Positions 22,948-35,278 of a stretch of 64,000 bases of DNA are shown here, piece by piece (the first letter of the stretch is position 1; every line of letters starts with the position of its first letter). Origin of the DNA: Physcia stellaris (lineage: Eukaryota; Ascomycota; Lecanoromycetes; Caliciales; Physciaceae); the NCBI GenBank assembly GCA_018902385.1, contig JABSSW010000018.1, forward strand, positions 310,001-374,000, in the 5' to 3' direction. Both the position numbers and the translations under genes were made by a program. The notes under the pieces are model-generated. The model had not been told where the DNA came from. It ran no database searches and saw only the letters and a program-made list of their open reading frames with translations.

Positions 22948-25900
22948 CGCCTGAGCCAGTGCAGTCTTCTAGCCTTCTGTCGCATTTGGGGTTTGACCTC
23001 TTTAGAATCTATCCTCAACTGAAACCGAGGCGCGACTGCCATATTTGCAAGGCTGACGGTACGGTCTGGCTGTTGAAGGAAGGTGATATGCACAGGACCG
23101 GTCGTGGCAGTCCCGAGCACACATTTACGCCTGCTTCATGTCATTGCACCTCTCAATGGATTGAGCTCCAACTCGCGTGTGGATAAATTGATGCATGCTT
23201 TTCGGTCGCAATCGTTTTGGAAAGCCCTTGAATTGATAACAATCCTCTTGTGTGGGCATTTGCCGTGCGCTGCATCTGCCAGTGCGCAAGTGAAGCATTA
23301 CGCGTCGAGCTTAGGTTGATCGAAGTCTAGTCTGTAGAAAAGACGACGTTGACGGCCGAGAATGTGTGGTTGCAGGTCTCCTAAGACTGGCAGCAATCAG
23401 GATCATCTGGACGTGCTCGAAGTTTGTGGGAAGTGAACCACAAAACTAACCCTGACCCTACTTATATCCTAGATTCTCGGAGACGAGCTTAACGCCGGCT
23501 TTACGCCCGAGGAATGTCATTGCCGACTTTTCCGAGATTGAGACCTGCTTTAATTTGACGTCTCCTCGAAAATGGCTTATGAATCCTCGGGGATCACTCA
23601 GATTTATTCCCTACTGATGACAGAATGTCCTAATGAATGCCACTGCGCTCTCCAGAGGTCGAGCCGAGCGCCCACTACTCGGATACACTCGCTCCATCAA
23701 AAGATATTGAGCTTTCAGCTTGTTTTCCAAAGGGTTATGCATACCATCCTCTGATCCCACCGCAACAGGAGCTTCCGAGCAATGTCAATCAGAGACCGAT
23801 TGCGATGGTGCCCTTTCGCCGCATACCCCACACCTCATCCACTGCTCCTGTCAGCCATGTCGAGCGACCTAGTCTGCTGAAGAAGGTTACAAAGCAGCTG
23901 CTTATTGGTACATCCGTTGAACCAGAGATAGGAAAAGAGACTGGCAGAGCTTAGTACACTCTATTGAAAACGCTTCATCGGCTCAAGAAAGCGAGAAAGC
24001 AACGAATGTGGGGCGATTACGTTCATCATATGTCTGGGTGCTTTCAGTGGGTCCTTTGAATATTAGTTCCTCGTGACTCTTTAAGGACCTGGTTCAGATA
24101 CGAGGATGACTTCGCAAAAACTGACTAAGTGACGGTCTGGACGAAGTTACGGGAGCCCTCATTATTACGGCTACATTCTATGATACTGCCCGGGCGTCTG
24201 AAGACAAGGTCGGAGCTCGTAGAATCAGCTCGTGAGACACGCCTAAATGGTGAAGAAGGTGCTTTTGGATAGGCTTCGCATAGAAGCTCTACATTGGTGT
24301 CTACATCTCACCGAATGCAAGTTGCTGCACTCCTATACGGTTATGCAGATCGTTATCCTCCTGAGCCATCCTCCGGAAGCATAGTCAGTATTACGATGGA
24401 CAAAATGTTCAGATGACGTAACTCCTACCCAAGTTGAACATCGCATAGAGACCCGTTAAGCGCCTAGACAAACTGAAAAAGCTGTTCCAGTCTTAACGTC
24501 GGGCTATCCTCGAAAGACGACAAGGGAATGGCACAGTCAGGGCTGTTGTTGCTACTCTGATCATGATACTCAGAATATTGGTTCTGCAAGAAACGACGTC
24601 CTAGGACCTTATTACCTACAGGCTTGGATCAGGACCCGAATAAAAAATGTCCTTGGTGACCTTACTCATGATTAGACTTTTCAAAGCCTGGATATCAGGA
24701 CTGGAATATCTCAACAACGTACGTTTTCCCTTCTCAGCTTTTTTGCCTATGTATTGATGAATCTACCTTCGATTCCTTGTTGTGTAACGAGGATCCTGCT
24801 TTATATGCTCTTTGAAGTCATGAATCACAATCTCTTCTTATTCAGCTTCAAAGCTAGTCATGCGTGATTTACATCTATCAATCACTGCTAATGGGCCCCT
24901 CACGCAGGATTCTTGGACAATTGGACATGTGGTATGGCCCTTGCTCTATTTTGGTCATTTCCCCTGTTGTTCCTCCTGATGGATTCGTGCGCCTTATATT
25001 CGGGCCATTCTGCCGGAAAATTGCTACAGACATCCCGCCAATTCTTTGATTCACCGGATAGGTATTTTTAGCAGTTCAGTCGCGTGGAGAGGGCACGCTG
25101 CTGCCAAGGCAAAGATGAATGTGACCATCGAGATGTCAATTCAGAGGCCTTGACATCGGAAGTTGAATTTCACTAGTGGGAAAAAGCAGGTAGAGATTTG
25201 GCCCCCAAGAGAGACAATTCGTTGCACTGGGGGAGATGGTGGGGAAACTCCCGACCGAAATGTGGGTAGCAGTAATATCACCAAGCCCCAATGACGACGT
25301 TGTTACTGATTATAGAGCGGATAGTGACATGTACGCTGACGCCAATTCCACATGGGCGATGAAATCTCGGAGGCTTATACCTAGCTCAACGGTAATGGTC
25401 TTGGGGGCTCTGCGGATTTGCTCCGGTTTGCCAAATTTAGCATCATCCATACGCCAAGCGCAAGACTATCTCCCGTCGACCCCACGAGAGCTTGTGTTAT
25501 CTTCATGACTCCCACCTTATTCCACGTGCGTCTCTCTGGGCACGATCTCGATGTCACAGTGGTAGAGGCGGTATATACTAAACGCTCCAGCGCCGGCGAT
25601 TAGATTACCAGCTAACTCGGCTTCAAGGCCTTGCGGATGTCTTTGAATTTTGATCACGAGAGCCTTCTCTAGTGCTCATCTCGAGATGCGCCCATCGAGA
25701 GTTTGGACCCATCCTGATCGATCAATTCCGAAGGGCTGAGTTCGTCTGCTTTGAGGAAGGGTTGGGGCCGTGAACCCCATCTTTGACGGCAAGCTTCGCG
25801 ACGCAGGGGAATACGAAGATACAAGATTGCGATCAAGAGCAATATCACAGCAATTGAAAGAGGCCCATGTGGGCTGTGATGGTAATAAGGCTGGCTTACC

Positions 25901-27018
25901 TTCCCACCGAAGCAGGTCGCTAGCAGAGGCGAAGTAGGCATCCGCTCTGTTCGCTGCATTTGGCTATGGCTTCGATCATCGGTGCGACACTCCAAAACCG
26001 CTTATGAGGGCCGTGAAACCTGGTTGGATCATTAAGGAGTTGGTCAATCTGCCTTGGGTTGGTGGAACGATGGTCACATTCAGCCCTAGAGGTTTAGCCG
26101 AGCCAAGCCTGCAAGCCACCTCCAGCTCTACCACCCTTCGTCAACGAAGTCATCAGCCTTTAGCACCTTCTTCATCGACCCCCTGGGGGCCATCTTAATG
26201 ATCCTATGGCAACATGGACGAAGCTACCAGTAAATCCCAGGAGCAAGACTGGATTTGAGGCTAACGGTGGATCACTCTGCAAACGCCATACCTTCTGGCC
26301 CGTGTTCTAAATACTTCACCGCACAATCCAAGCATGATGTTTGAGGACAGTCCGGTACGTCCCGCACGCCAGCAAACCCGCACTAGCATCATCGAAGGTC
26401 AAGGTACGCGACTTATGACGTTCAAGGTACTGAGATCCACTGGGACAAGCAATGTTTCCCTTGGCCTCTCGATTATCATGGAGGGGTTTCTCGTGATTGC
26501 ACCAAGTTCAGCAGAGGGCGGTATGCTGACCTGAAGATGGTAAATTCCGGAGTGAATTGACAATGGTGAGATTTGCTATAATGCTGCCTTGCGGCTGCGC
26601 TGAAAAGATGGCTTGCGTCTAAAGCACCATCGATTGCCAAGGATTACTTTACTGGCCCCGCTTCGACTATCCCAGTCGACCACGTTGGCCCATCATCATT
26701 ATCTCCTTCCCCTGACTGCTTTCCTGTGGTTACTCAAAGCTATAGTTGTCGAATATAGCATCCAATGATAGCAGTGCTGTTGCAGGTGTCCCGAGGCTCA
26801 GCGTTTTTGGCCCAATATGCGTCATTCGACCAGTCCTGGCTGCGTCGTAAATTGTGGTTCATACTTCTCTGCACGGGTTGCTGAAGGGTGACTCGATTGC
26901 AAGATAGATTAGCTGTTAGAACCCAGGGTCTGACGATTCATGAAGATCCATTAGATTTCCTGCACCTTTCTCCCCACCCTACAATTTGCTGTCCAACTCC
27001 CTATCAGCCCAAAACTCC
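22948..27018. other. 4-kb gene-poor region
   Basis: No gene is supported by recognisable domains. Two weak candidates were seen. A plus frame at 23637-23954 (PEVEPSAHYSD ... PPQQELP) has the flavour of Pro-rich fungal membrane-protein N termini. A minus frame at 25669-25995 contains one strongly hydrophobic helix (LSIAVILLLIAILYLRI). Neither has a convincing gene structure. The rest shows short unrelated frames only. Confidence 0.35.
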
Positions 27019-28239
27019 ATGGCTAATTCTCGCCGACGAGCTTCTAATAACAAGCCCCAGCGGCCCTTGGTAAGCTCCTCCTCATTGCATTGCCACGTAC
27101 TTCATCATGAGAGATTGTTCCCGTCGACTGACAATGATTCGGTATCAGCCAGCTATGTCAACCATGGCCGGAAGTTCCTGGGCACCGCTTGAGGCCCCTA
27201 CTTCCCCTTTCTCGCCTCTTGATCCTTCTCTCCCTTATCATGGTACTTTGAGTGCGCAAGCCTTGCAATCACCTCATCCAAATGCAAATCCATGGGCTTC
27301 TCCCAGAGGCACCTTTGCTCAAGAAAGACCCCTCGTGGATAATCAGTCGATGTATACACCACGCAGTGAGCCTACTGGGTCGAGCTTCAACGCACACGGA
27401 TCAAGACCAAAGGCTTTCGTACATGGCGAGTTGGTCGATGCTACTTACATTGGAGAAAGCGTCTCTTCTCCAATGTCCCTAGACCCGCTTCAGCCGATCC
27501 AGCACAATACGAACTTCAGAGCAGGTATGCGTTCAGGGAATTTAGCCTCTCCTACCAGTGCCGCTATGGACATGTTTGGACCTCCGACTGGTTGTTCTAC
27601 CCATACAGATCCTAGATTTGTATGGCCAACAGAGGAGAAATCAACAGTGCGAAATCCAAGCGTTCAGAGTTACTCAACACAGAGCTTGTCACCAGCATTA
27701 AGCAGCGAAGCCAATCCATTACACTCGCCAAAGTTAGGGAGGAAGACAGTGACTCGTCACACAAAAGATCGGCCAGCAAAAGTCGGAAGAAGCCTCGCCG
27801 CAGTACCCACAATGCCATCGAAAAACGCTATCGAGTCAGACTGAATGAGAAGATTGCAGAGCTTCGAGACAGCATCCCAAGTCTTCGCCAACAAGCAGCA
27901 ACAACACCCGGTGGCTCTCCCCTGGGTGAATCCTCCGCTACAGATCCAGTATCTGGGCAGAAGATCAACAAGGCCAATATCCTTGAAAAGGCAACTGAGT
28001 ACGTCAAACATCTTGAGAATTGTAATCGAAGACTTCAATCCGAGTTGCAACGCGCAAGGGCAGAAGCTGGAGCACAGTGTCAGCATCTAAGTCACTCGAT
28101 GCCGCCACCATCCTATCAGGCTCAGGAAAGCAGTCATGGCCCCGTTTACGGCTACGATACTGGGCTCCGGAGACAGAACCAGGGCGGCGCATTCTATGCG
28201 GTTGAGGACCTATTCATGGACGATGTTCGGCAGGGATGA
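27019..28239 (+). CDS. SREBP-type bHLH transcription factor
   Basis: DNA-binding regulator. Exon 1 is 27019-27069 (MANSRRRASNNKPQRPL). A 79-nt GTAAGC...TCAG intron leads to exon 2 (27149-27646). A proposed 59-nt intron (27647-27705, GTGCGA...GCAG) leads to exon 3 (27706-28239), giving 360 residues. The bHLH is at about 214-295: basic region STHNAIEKRYRVRLN with Tyr225 between arginines, the SREBP-class residue that allows binding to E-box and SRE-like sites. Helix 1 is KIAELRDSIPSL, the loop is long and Ser/Pro-rich, and helix 2 KINKANILEKATEYVKHLE runs into a short zipper-like helix. No membrane helices are present, so it is not a membrane-tethered Sre1/SrbA protein. The second intron is weaker than the first; a single missing base in the 27622-27800 overlap is the alternative explanation for the frame change. 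Confidence 0.85.
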
Positions 28240-30397
28240 GAATGAATATATTTGCGTTCACCAAGTACACAGTCTCTAGAAACACGGGATGTCCAGCTTC
28301 TGATTCCTTGGAAAGGTCCATCATCTTTATTGCATTCGTTTATCACGCCGGCATAATGATTCTCGGAATGAGTCGCAAACATAGAGGTCTTTCGCTCATC
28401 ACTTTGAAACAGATACTATCGTATTAGATGGGCATTAATCAGCTTTCGAATCCTGTAACATTAAGCACTCTTTACTTCTGGAAAGCTCAATCTCCTTTCC
28501 CCAAAATATTGCCGTGATCAGCTCTCGTCCCGTCAGAAGCCTTCCATACCATATTCACATCTGCGTCCACCTCAGCCCATCATCCCATTCGAGGCTGCGA
28601 ATGATGCTGGACATGTCATCCGGCCCTACAAAGAACAATAACCGATCATCTAACATGAGAGGGTAGGCGAAAAGAAACTCCATCAAGCCAAAACGCCTCC
28701 TAGCGTCTCGGGATTGGCTTCTAGAATTTCGAGCACACCCTCCACCACAACGTCTCATTACGAAACAATCATAAAAGCAAAGTCCTATTAAGCCACCCTA
28801 CCTTCTAATGCCTCGAGCTTGGCTTTCCAGAATTTCTAGAACACCCTCCATCCAAATGTGCTATCCAGTGCACACCATCAGGGTCTTCAGCCTTTCAAAC
28901 ACGTGGAGATTAGTTGATGCCCAGTGCCGACCACAACAACGAGATTAGTTAGATCTACCGCTGAAGATCGGAGATTAAGGCTTACTTTTGAGCTGTTAGA
29001 TCTGAAACGGGGGAATCGAGTTATCCGGATCTATCTGTTGGGACGTGAGCTGAGTAGTGGTGTCGAGGAAATCCGAATGCAAAAATCCAAGCGTCAATTG
29101 GGGGTTAGGGTTTTGCAATTGATTCCCCTCTGATAGCCCCCAACAGTGATGAACACGTGTGGCTCATTTATGCTTTGCGAGGTTGTACGTACCTCGTATG
29201 CAAGAAAAGGGGCGGCATGCAGCAAAGATCGAAATCTGCGCCAGGTAGTGGGGCTGTTGGGGGAGGGGAAGTGGCTAGAAAAGAAAAGTACGCAAGAGGA
29301 AGCAGAGGAGGACGTTATGACGCAATTGCTATTACGAGGAGAGCATTTTAACGAGCGTGATTGATTGCGGATCAATGATCAGATGTTGATGATCAAGATG
29401 TTGTCGCTCTGTCCACGTTACTTGAAGGAAACGGAGAGATTCCCCAGCATTTGCCCCCCGCACAAAATTTACAGCCTTCACCCCGCCTGTTCTGTTCAAT
29501 TTTTCTTCAACGATAAGGTGGACGTACTGTAGGTATAGAAAGCTGGGAGACTGACGACTTATAGGACCACATCATTGATGATTGGGAGAGCACTCAATAA
29601 TGGACCTGAAGTACTGTAGGAAAAGGGGACACATGATCGCGTTTCATGCGGTGAAGATCCCCACATGCAAAGAGTGACGATTTGTGGGGAAAGTTCTCCG
29701 GAGGTCATGTCCGATGTCTTACTCCGTAGTAGCAGGAGAACGTCACGCACAAGACTGAACCCCATTCACAGCACAATTTGATGGAGTTATGATAGCAAAA
29801 GAGAATTGAAGATTATGGATGTGAAATTGTCTGTGAAGCCAGCTAATTTTCTTTAAAAAACCAAGGCGGCTAGCTTCTCTGAGAAGTGCATCAGGCTGAC
29901 TGCCACCAACTGGAACTGCCAAAAGATGGGAGAAATAAAGGCTTGGAGTTCGAGTACTCAAGGATGGTATCCCTCTGGAGACATGGCTAGATACATGGGA
30001 GTGCGAGACTCGTCTCAAGTAGAAAGTGTCTATGAGTGTTAATTCAATAGCAAGATGAAGCGGTTCTCTTATCAGACCGATGTCACTTTGTATCTGCCAA
30101 GCTTCACTATGTGCTGACAGCCAATCATCGAGCTCCGTCTCAGCACTCGTGACGCATCTGGTCGCAGTCCTTGGCACATCTCGACCCCGCAGTGAGCGGC
30201 TAAGTTGGGGTTAGGCGAAACGCTAAAGACCAGAGCTTGGGTTGCCTCCCCCAAAGGAAGCTTCTCCTCTCCCTTCCAACATCTTCTCACTCTCCTCCTC
30301 CAAATACCCCAGAAGCTCAATAGCCTCTGTTATACTTGGTACTTTGCAGCTGACATACTTGTCGTCTACTCATTCAATCTCAGTACCTCTCGCGAAC
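28240..30397. other. 2.2-kb intergenic region upstream of the rhodopsin gene
   Basis: No gene is supported. The minus frame at 29743-30177 lacks domain-like sequence and overlaps the probable rhodopsin promoter. A diverged direct duplication lies near 28694-28855. The last about 150 bases before the rhodopsin ATG are CT-rich, as in many fungal 5' UTRs. Confidence 0.4.
28694..28855. repeat. Diverged direct repeat of about 56 bp
   Basis: Copies at about 28694-28750 and 28799-28855 share TTGGCTT, AGAATTTC and ACACCCTCCA blocks in the same order, roughly three-quarters identical by eye. The copies are non-coding. Confidence 0.5.
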
Positions 30398-31484
30398 ATG
30401 ATGGACCCAATGGAAGTCATGAAGAAGCATGATGCTCTGCCTATGCCGACCGTGCTGCCAGACGACATCTCTTACCAAAAAGCTGGCACCACTGGCACCA
30501 ATGCACTCTGGTAAGCTGATCTTCATCATCCCACTGTAGCTCAAAGCTCACCTTATCAGGGTTGTCTTTGTCATCATGCTGGTTTCCTCTCTCGCCTTCT
30601 ACGTGATGGCCTTCCGTGTCCCAGTGGTAAGTACCCTCCAAAAACCCTGAAGCCTGAGCCACACTAACATTAGACAGCAAAAACGCCTTTTCCATATATT
30701 GACCGCCTTCATCACTACCTTCGCGACCATCTCTTACTACGCTATGGCCGTCAAGGCTGGTGTTAGTGAGAATGAGATCACCATCAAGCACTCCCAGAAG
30801 CACTTCCCAGACACCTTCTCGTACATCTACCGTGAGGTCTACTGGGCACGTTACGTCGACTGGAGCGTCACCACCCCACTCTTGCTCTTGGATCTTTCCT
30901 TCCTCTGCGGTCTAGCTGGCGCCAACATTCTTGTTGCCGTCGTCGCTGACATCATCATGATTATGACTGGCCTCTTCGCTGCTCTTACCGTGCCTGAGAG
31001 CCCCAAGTGGGGCTGGTATGCTATGGCCTGCCTTGCCTACTTGGTCGTCATCTACCAACTTGCTATTAACGGACGTGGTGTTGTCCAGCAAAAAGACAAG
31101 AAGACCGGCACCTTCTTCGTTGCTATCGCTAGCTTCACCTTGGTCCTCTGGACTGTTTATCCCATGTAAGCCGATCCGTACAAGCCTTGAAGTCATGTCA
31201 CTAAGAGAAGATAGCATCTGGGGCGTTGCTGATGGCTCTCGCATTGCGAGCGTCGACGCTGAGATTATTGCTTATGCCGTCCTCGACATCCTTGCCAAGC
31301 CCGTCTTTGGTTTCTGGCTTCTCTTCACCCATGATAGCATGTCAAGGTAAATCCACTGATACGTGTTCTACTGCTATCTGTCACTAATCACGGATATAGC
31401 TCTGCGTCTATTGAAGGCTTCTGGGCCCACGGTCTCGGCAAAGAGGGTACCCTCACTGTTGGTGATGATGAAGACGGTGCTTAA
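30398..31484 (+). CDS. Microbial (type I) rhodopsin, proton-pump type (CarO/LR-like)
   Basis: Seven-helix retinal protein, probably a light-driven outward proton pump. Five exons (30398-30510, 30560-30626, 30678-31165, 31215-31346, 31400-31484) with introns of 49, 51, 49 and 53 nt give 294 residues, the usual length. Helix C reads ARYVDWSVTTPLLLLDLSF. Arg118, Asp121 and Asp132 match bacteriorhodopsin Arg82, Asp85 (proton acceptor) and Asp96 (donor). In helix G (VLDILAK) Asp247 and Lys251 match Asp212 and the retinal Schiff-base Lys216. Asp229 and Glu239 line up with the proton-release pair Glu194/Glu204. The acidic residue at the donor position separates it from slow-cycling NOP-1-type sensors and from opsin-related proteins lacking Lys. 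Residues 1-60 form the extracellular tail and helix A. All introns are canonical and nothing is broken. Confidence 0.96.
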
Positions 31485-33070
31485 ATCATCAAATCATTCA
31501 AATATTCTCGCGAGTCGGATCTGCTGCATCGACGCTGGTAGCGAACATTGCAAAGTACATTGGTCAAGATTGAGTTGAGGGGAGGGATAGCCGAGGTGGC
31601 TGAGGGTTGTTAATAACGATGCTGAAGGGCTTACGGAAAGTTTGCGTGTCTCCAAAAATGCAGTTTATTTCTCTTGTCCCATCTTCCATTCGTGGTTGAT
31701 GGTTGGTGGTTGTTAGCATAGATAGCAGCTTGTACGCTATGAAGATGAATTGAGAGTCTCCGCCCAAGGTAGATTACTTGAAAGATGGTGCCGCCATTGC
31801 TTGCAAAGTACTCGACCACCAGGCCTTGATATGTAAGCTATGTTCGACACTGCTAAAGTCTGCTTCCTGCCCGTCATGCGCTTTGAAAGTCCTTCCATGA
31901 ATACTATACACCAATGATCGAAGTCTCAGATACATGCAGACAGAGTCACCCGCGCATTTCTCTTCTCCGGCCCGAAACCGACGATCTGTGTCAAAAGCAA
32001 ATTGCAATTGTGCCTTGTTTCGACCGGCCTCGAAAGCGTCCTCATCGTGATTTTTACCTATGGAATAGAAATTGTAGGTAAGGGCAATAACGCTGCTTCA
32101 TCACCTGCCATACTCTCGAGTATTACACTGATGGCTTATAAAAAACACTCTGGTGGTACGTAGAGAGTGGTGAATTGGTCCAGGTGGGATTGGACGTGCA
32201 GAAATGGATATTGCGAATACCATGCATTCGAGTATAGAGACTCTTCGAGGAGAGGACGATTGTTGAGGTTCAGACTATGACCGACGCCAGTCTGATTCTT
32301 CATCTGGGAAGTAACAAGATGGTAGGTAGCTGTGCCATCTACTCCGAACCAAGCTGGTGCGGAGCTGGCAGTCTTCCGTTTCGCGATCAGGTGGAATCGT
32401 GTGTCTTACCTTTAGCCTCGTGGAACATGGAAGGTAGAGTAGCATTATTTGGGTGGAGCACAGAGTGCGCCAATAAGGGTCGAGACCACGATGAAAGCAT
32501 GCAGCGGGACTTCTTGGGTCATGGAAATGGTCAAATGGATATTAAGGCTTTCCCTCTAAGCCGTGGTCGGGAAAGTGCGTTTCCATACCAAGCAAGCGTC
32601 TGGGCATGCAGCAGATAAGCGAGCGAGAATGAGGACCTTGTTGGCGTGGAGGAATTGCAACTCTTTTGCTCCGAAAATGGCAATCATACGCCGTGGATGC
32701 TCATGTTGTAGAACCCGATGTTCATCATGCTATTTCTGACTGTTTGCCTGCTTTGCCTCGTCCCTCAAGGTCCTCACGCTTTTACCCTCTTATAATGCCA
32801 CCCTGGATTTCCGACCCTATTCCCTCCTTCCCACGTTCTTTAAAAGCTTGATACTGCAGGCTATCCGTTCACTTCCGAACCCACTCCACATTCCTCTAGC
32901 TTGCGTAGGTAAGCGTATCTCCCGAAGGGCTGCGAATCGACGCGGTCTTGCCCATGTAGCCTTCTGCGACTACCTGCTGACATGCTGCAGCTACCCCAGA
33001 GACCCCTCGCGGCCTTGGAGAATCCCTTTCGAGTCTCGTGGCCCAAGTCAACTCATCCAAGTCCAATATC
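31485..33070. other. 1.6-kb intergenic region
   Basis: It lies between the rhodopsin and ZIP genes. A plus frame at 32277-32618 (about 113 codons, ATG in MTDASLILHLGSN) follows a TATA-like CTTATAAAAAAC at about 32135. No domain or codon support was found, so it is not called. The final 300 bases hold the ZIP promoter and 5' UTR. Confidence 0.35.
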
Positions 33071-34359
33071 ATGTCTCGAGTCATGGATATTCCCATCCTG
33101 CTAGGCCGCGAGGCTTTAGCTACGGCGGCAGCTGCGGCAGCTACGTCAGCAGCAGCAGACGACGCCGCTCCAGAGGCATGCACTGCAGGTAACGACTATG
33201 ACGGGAGGATCGGAGTCCGCATCTCTGCCCTCTTTGTTATCCTGATCACCTCTTCACTTGGTGAGCTCTGTCGATCTTTTTACTTGATCATGGATCTTAC
33301 TCGGTATGATAGGAGCTGCCTTTCCGGTCTTTGCTGCTCGAAATCGAGGCATAGGCGTGCCAGCGTGGGCATTTTTCATTGCCAAATACTTTGGCTCCGG
33401 GGTCATTATTGCTACGGCATTTATACACGTCAGTGATCTGCTATCGCTCATCAGACTGTATCTGGCGAGCATTAAGCTGACCTGTCTCAGCTACTCGCCC
33501 CGGCCAACGACGCCCTTACTGACCCCTGCCTCACCGGTCCCATCACAGAGTATGACTGGGTAGAAGGTATAGCCTTGATGGCAGTATTTGTCTTGTTCTT
33601 TACCGAGCTGTTAGCTATGCGGTACGCGAAGTTCGGCGACCCTCTCAACACTGAAGACCATGGCCACAACCTATCATCTAAACGTGACCAGTCTCTCGAA
33701 GGAAATGATACGACCACCCGCCAGGGCAGTATCGGCGTAGATCATCTAGGCCACTCTCGCTCCCACACGGCGAATGAACTTGAGCAGTACCCAGACATTC
33801 ATATCGAGGACTACGCCGCACAGATAACTGCGGTATTCATCCTCGAATTTGGTGTAGTTTTCCATTCGGTCTTTGTAGGCTTGACTCTAGCAGTCGCAGG
33901 AGAAGAATTCAAGACTCTGTACGTGGTTCTTGTATTTCACCAAACGTTCGAAGGGCTAGGTCTTGGGTCAAGATTGGCTGCAGTTGCTTGGCCAAAGGAC
34001 AAACGCTGGACGCCTTATTTCCTTGCTTTCGCATATGGTCTCTCCACTCCTATATCGATTGCCATCGGCTTGGGTGTGAGGAATGCCTATGCACCTGGCA
34101 GCCAGACGGCGCTGATCGTCAACGGTGTCTTTGACAGCATCAGTGCTGGTATCCTGATCTACACTGGTCTAGTGGAGCTGATGGCACATGAATTCATGTT
34201 CAGCCCGACCATGAGGCGCGCGCCAATTAGAAGGGTAATGGCTGCGTCTGGATTGATGTGTTTAGGAGCGGGTAAGTAACTTCACTGCTTTGATATAAAG
34301 GTACGACGCTGAACTGACTTAATTCAGGCTTGATGGCGCTCCTTGGAAAATGGGCCTAA
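33071..34359 (+). CDS. ZIP-family zinc/iron transporter (Zrt1/Zrt2-like)
   Basis: Plasma-membrane importer of Zn2+ (possibly Fe2+) with eight predicted helices. Exons 33071-33260, 33313-33428, 33491-34271 and 34328-34359 with introns of 52, 62, 56 nt give 372 residues, normal for fungal Zrt proteins. The N-terminal part is unusually Ala-rich (ALATAAAAAATSAAA). Helices I-III end in FGSGVIIATAFIH and WVEGIALMAVFVLFF. The cytosolic loop between helices III and IV is His-rich in a modest way (DHGHNL, DHLGHSRSH), as expected for a metal-sensing loop. The metal path is intact: EFGVVFHSVFVG (His227) in helix IV and FHQTFEG (His252, Glu256) in helix V. The very short last exon (LMALLGKWA) is the usual family C terminus and supports the final intron. 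Confidence 0.94.
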
Positions 34360-35278
34360 TGGGAGACTGGAGCCAGTTGCACAACACTGTGCCAGGTTCC
34401 CAGACGCAGGAATCTAGATTCTTCACAACCCCTAATCACACAATTTCTTGTACACCTTTTCGAAATCAACCAGGAAAATAAAGACTAGCATGCGGTAAAT
34501 ATGGGAATGGCCAAAGTGGGTTAAGTAAATACACTTGATCCAAGGAGTTGTCATAATCGAACATCTCAGTTGCCATAGGAGTTCCCATAGGTCAGATCGA
34601 ATCAGATAGAGCTGAGATGTTTTATAACCAGTCCCTTTGACTTCCTTTTTATTTCTTTCCAGTCGTCCCTTAATGCGCTATTTGTGTCTGTTGCTTTGAT
34701 TGGCCGAGTAACTCGATGGCTGCTAACTCATTGACCTTCCCAAATCTACACGACGAGGGAATTGTGCATAAAGTTCGGAAATTCCATGTTTGGCGAGAGG
34801 AGAGTAAGGAGATAATAAATCCTAAGCTAACGGCATATTCCGCGAGCGGAAGTTTCCGCTGGCAGGTTTCCGCTCGTGCCTACGAAACTTCTTTTCGTTT
34901 AGTTTCTTTTGTTTATCCATCTTTCGCTACTACTTCGAGATACCGGCAAGGCTGTTTGTGGTTCTTGAGCTCGGGTTTCGAACTCCCGTTTCATACTCCA
35001 CTTCAACCCTTTAGTGAGTTCTAACTGCGAGCAACCCCGTCGATCAGAGCTTTACGGATGTGTTATCGACTCACAACGCCAAGAATCGTAGGGTCTCTTC
35101 ACGCTTCACCTCTCGCATACTGAAGTGTATCTAGTAGTCCTCCTCTGACTAAGTATCACGACTCTGCGGCACCTCGTCAAATTCCAGTCTTCGTAAGCTT
35201 TATCCCGCAGCAATTCTGCCTTCGCTGACAGCATCAACAGATTGTCTTGCTACATGCTTAGCGATTTTCACTGCCAGA
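34360..35278. other. Intergenic region upstream of the F-box gene
   Basis: About 0.9 kb with no gene called. It contains a near-perfect hairpin at 34843-34876. It also contains a GGGTTTCGAACTCCC stretch at about 34973 that resembles a tRNA B box but has no tRNA fold around it. Confidence 0.4.
34843..34876. repeat. Short inverted repeat (hairpin)
   Basis: CGAGCGGAA at 34843-34851 is perfectly complementary to TTCCGCTCG at 34868-34876, with a 16-nt loop. The loop itself contains a direct copy of GTTTCCGCT. It lies 400 bases upstream of the F-box ATG. A protein-binding site is possible; the role is unknown. Confidence 0.5.

Noticed and set aside
29743-30177. 144-residue minus-strand frame
   Set aside because: No domain, no intron logic, and it overlaps the probable rhodopsin promoter.
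32277-32618. 113-residue frame after a TATA-like box
   Set aside because: An ATG is present but there is no domain, codon or splice support. Kept only as a remark in the intergenic entry.
34971-34988. tRNA gene suggested by a B-box-like GGGTTTCGAACTCCC
   Set aside because: No A box, acceptor stem or cloverleaf could be built around it.
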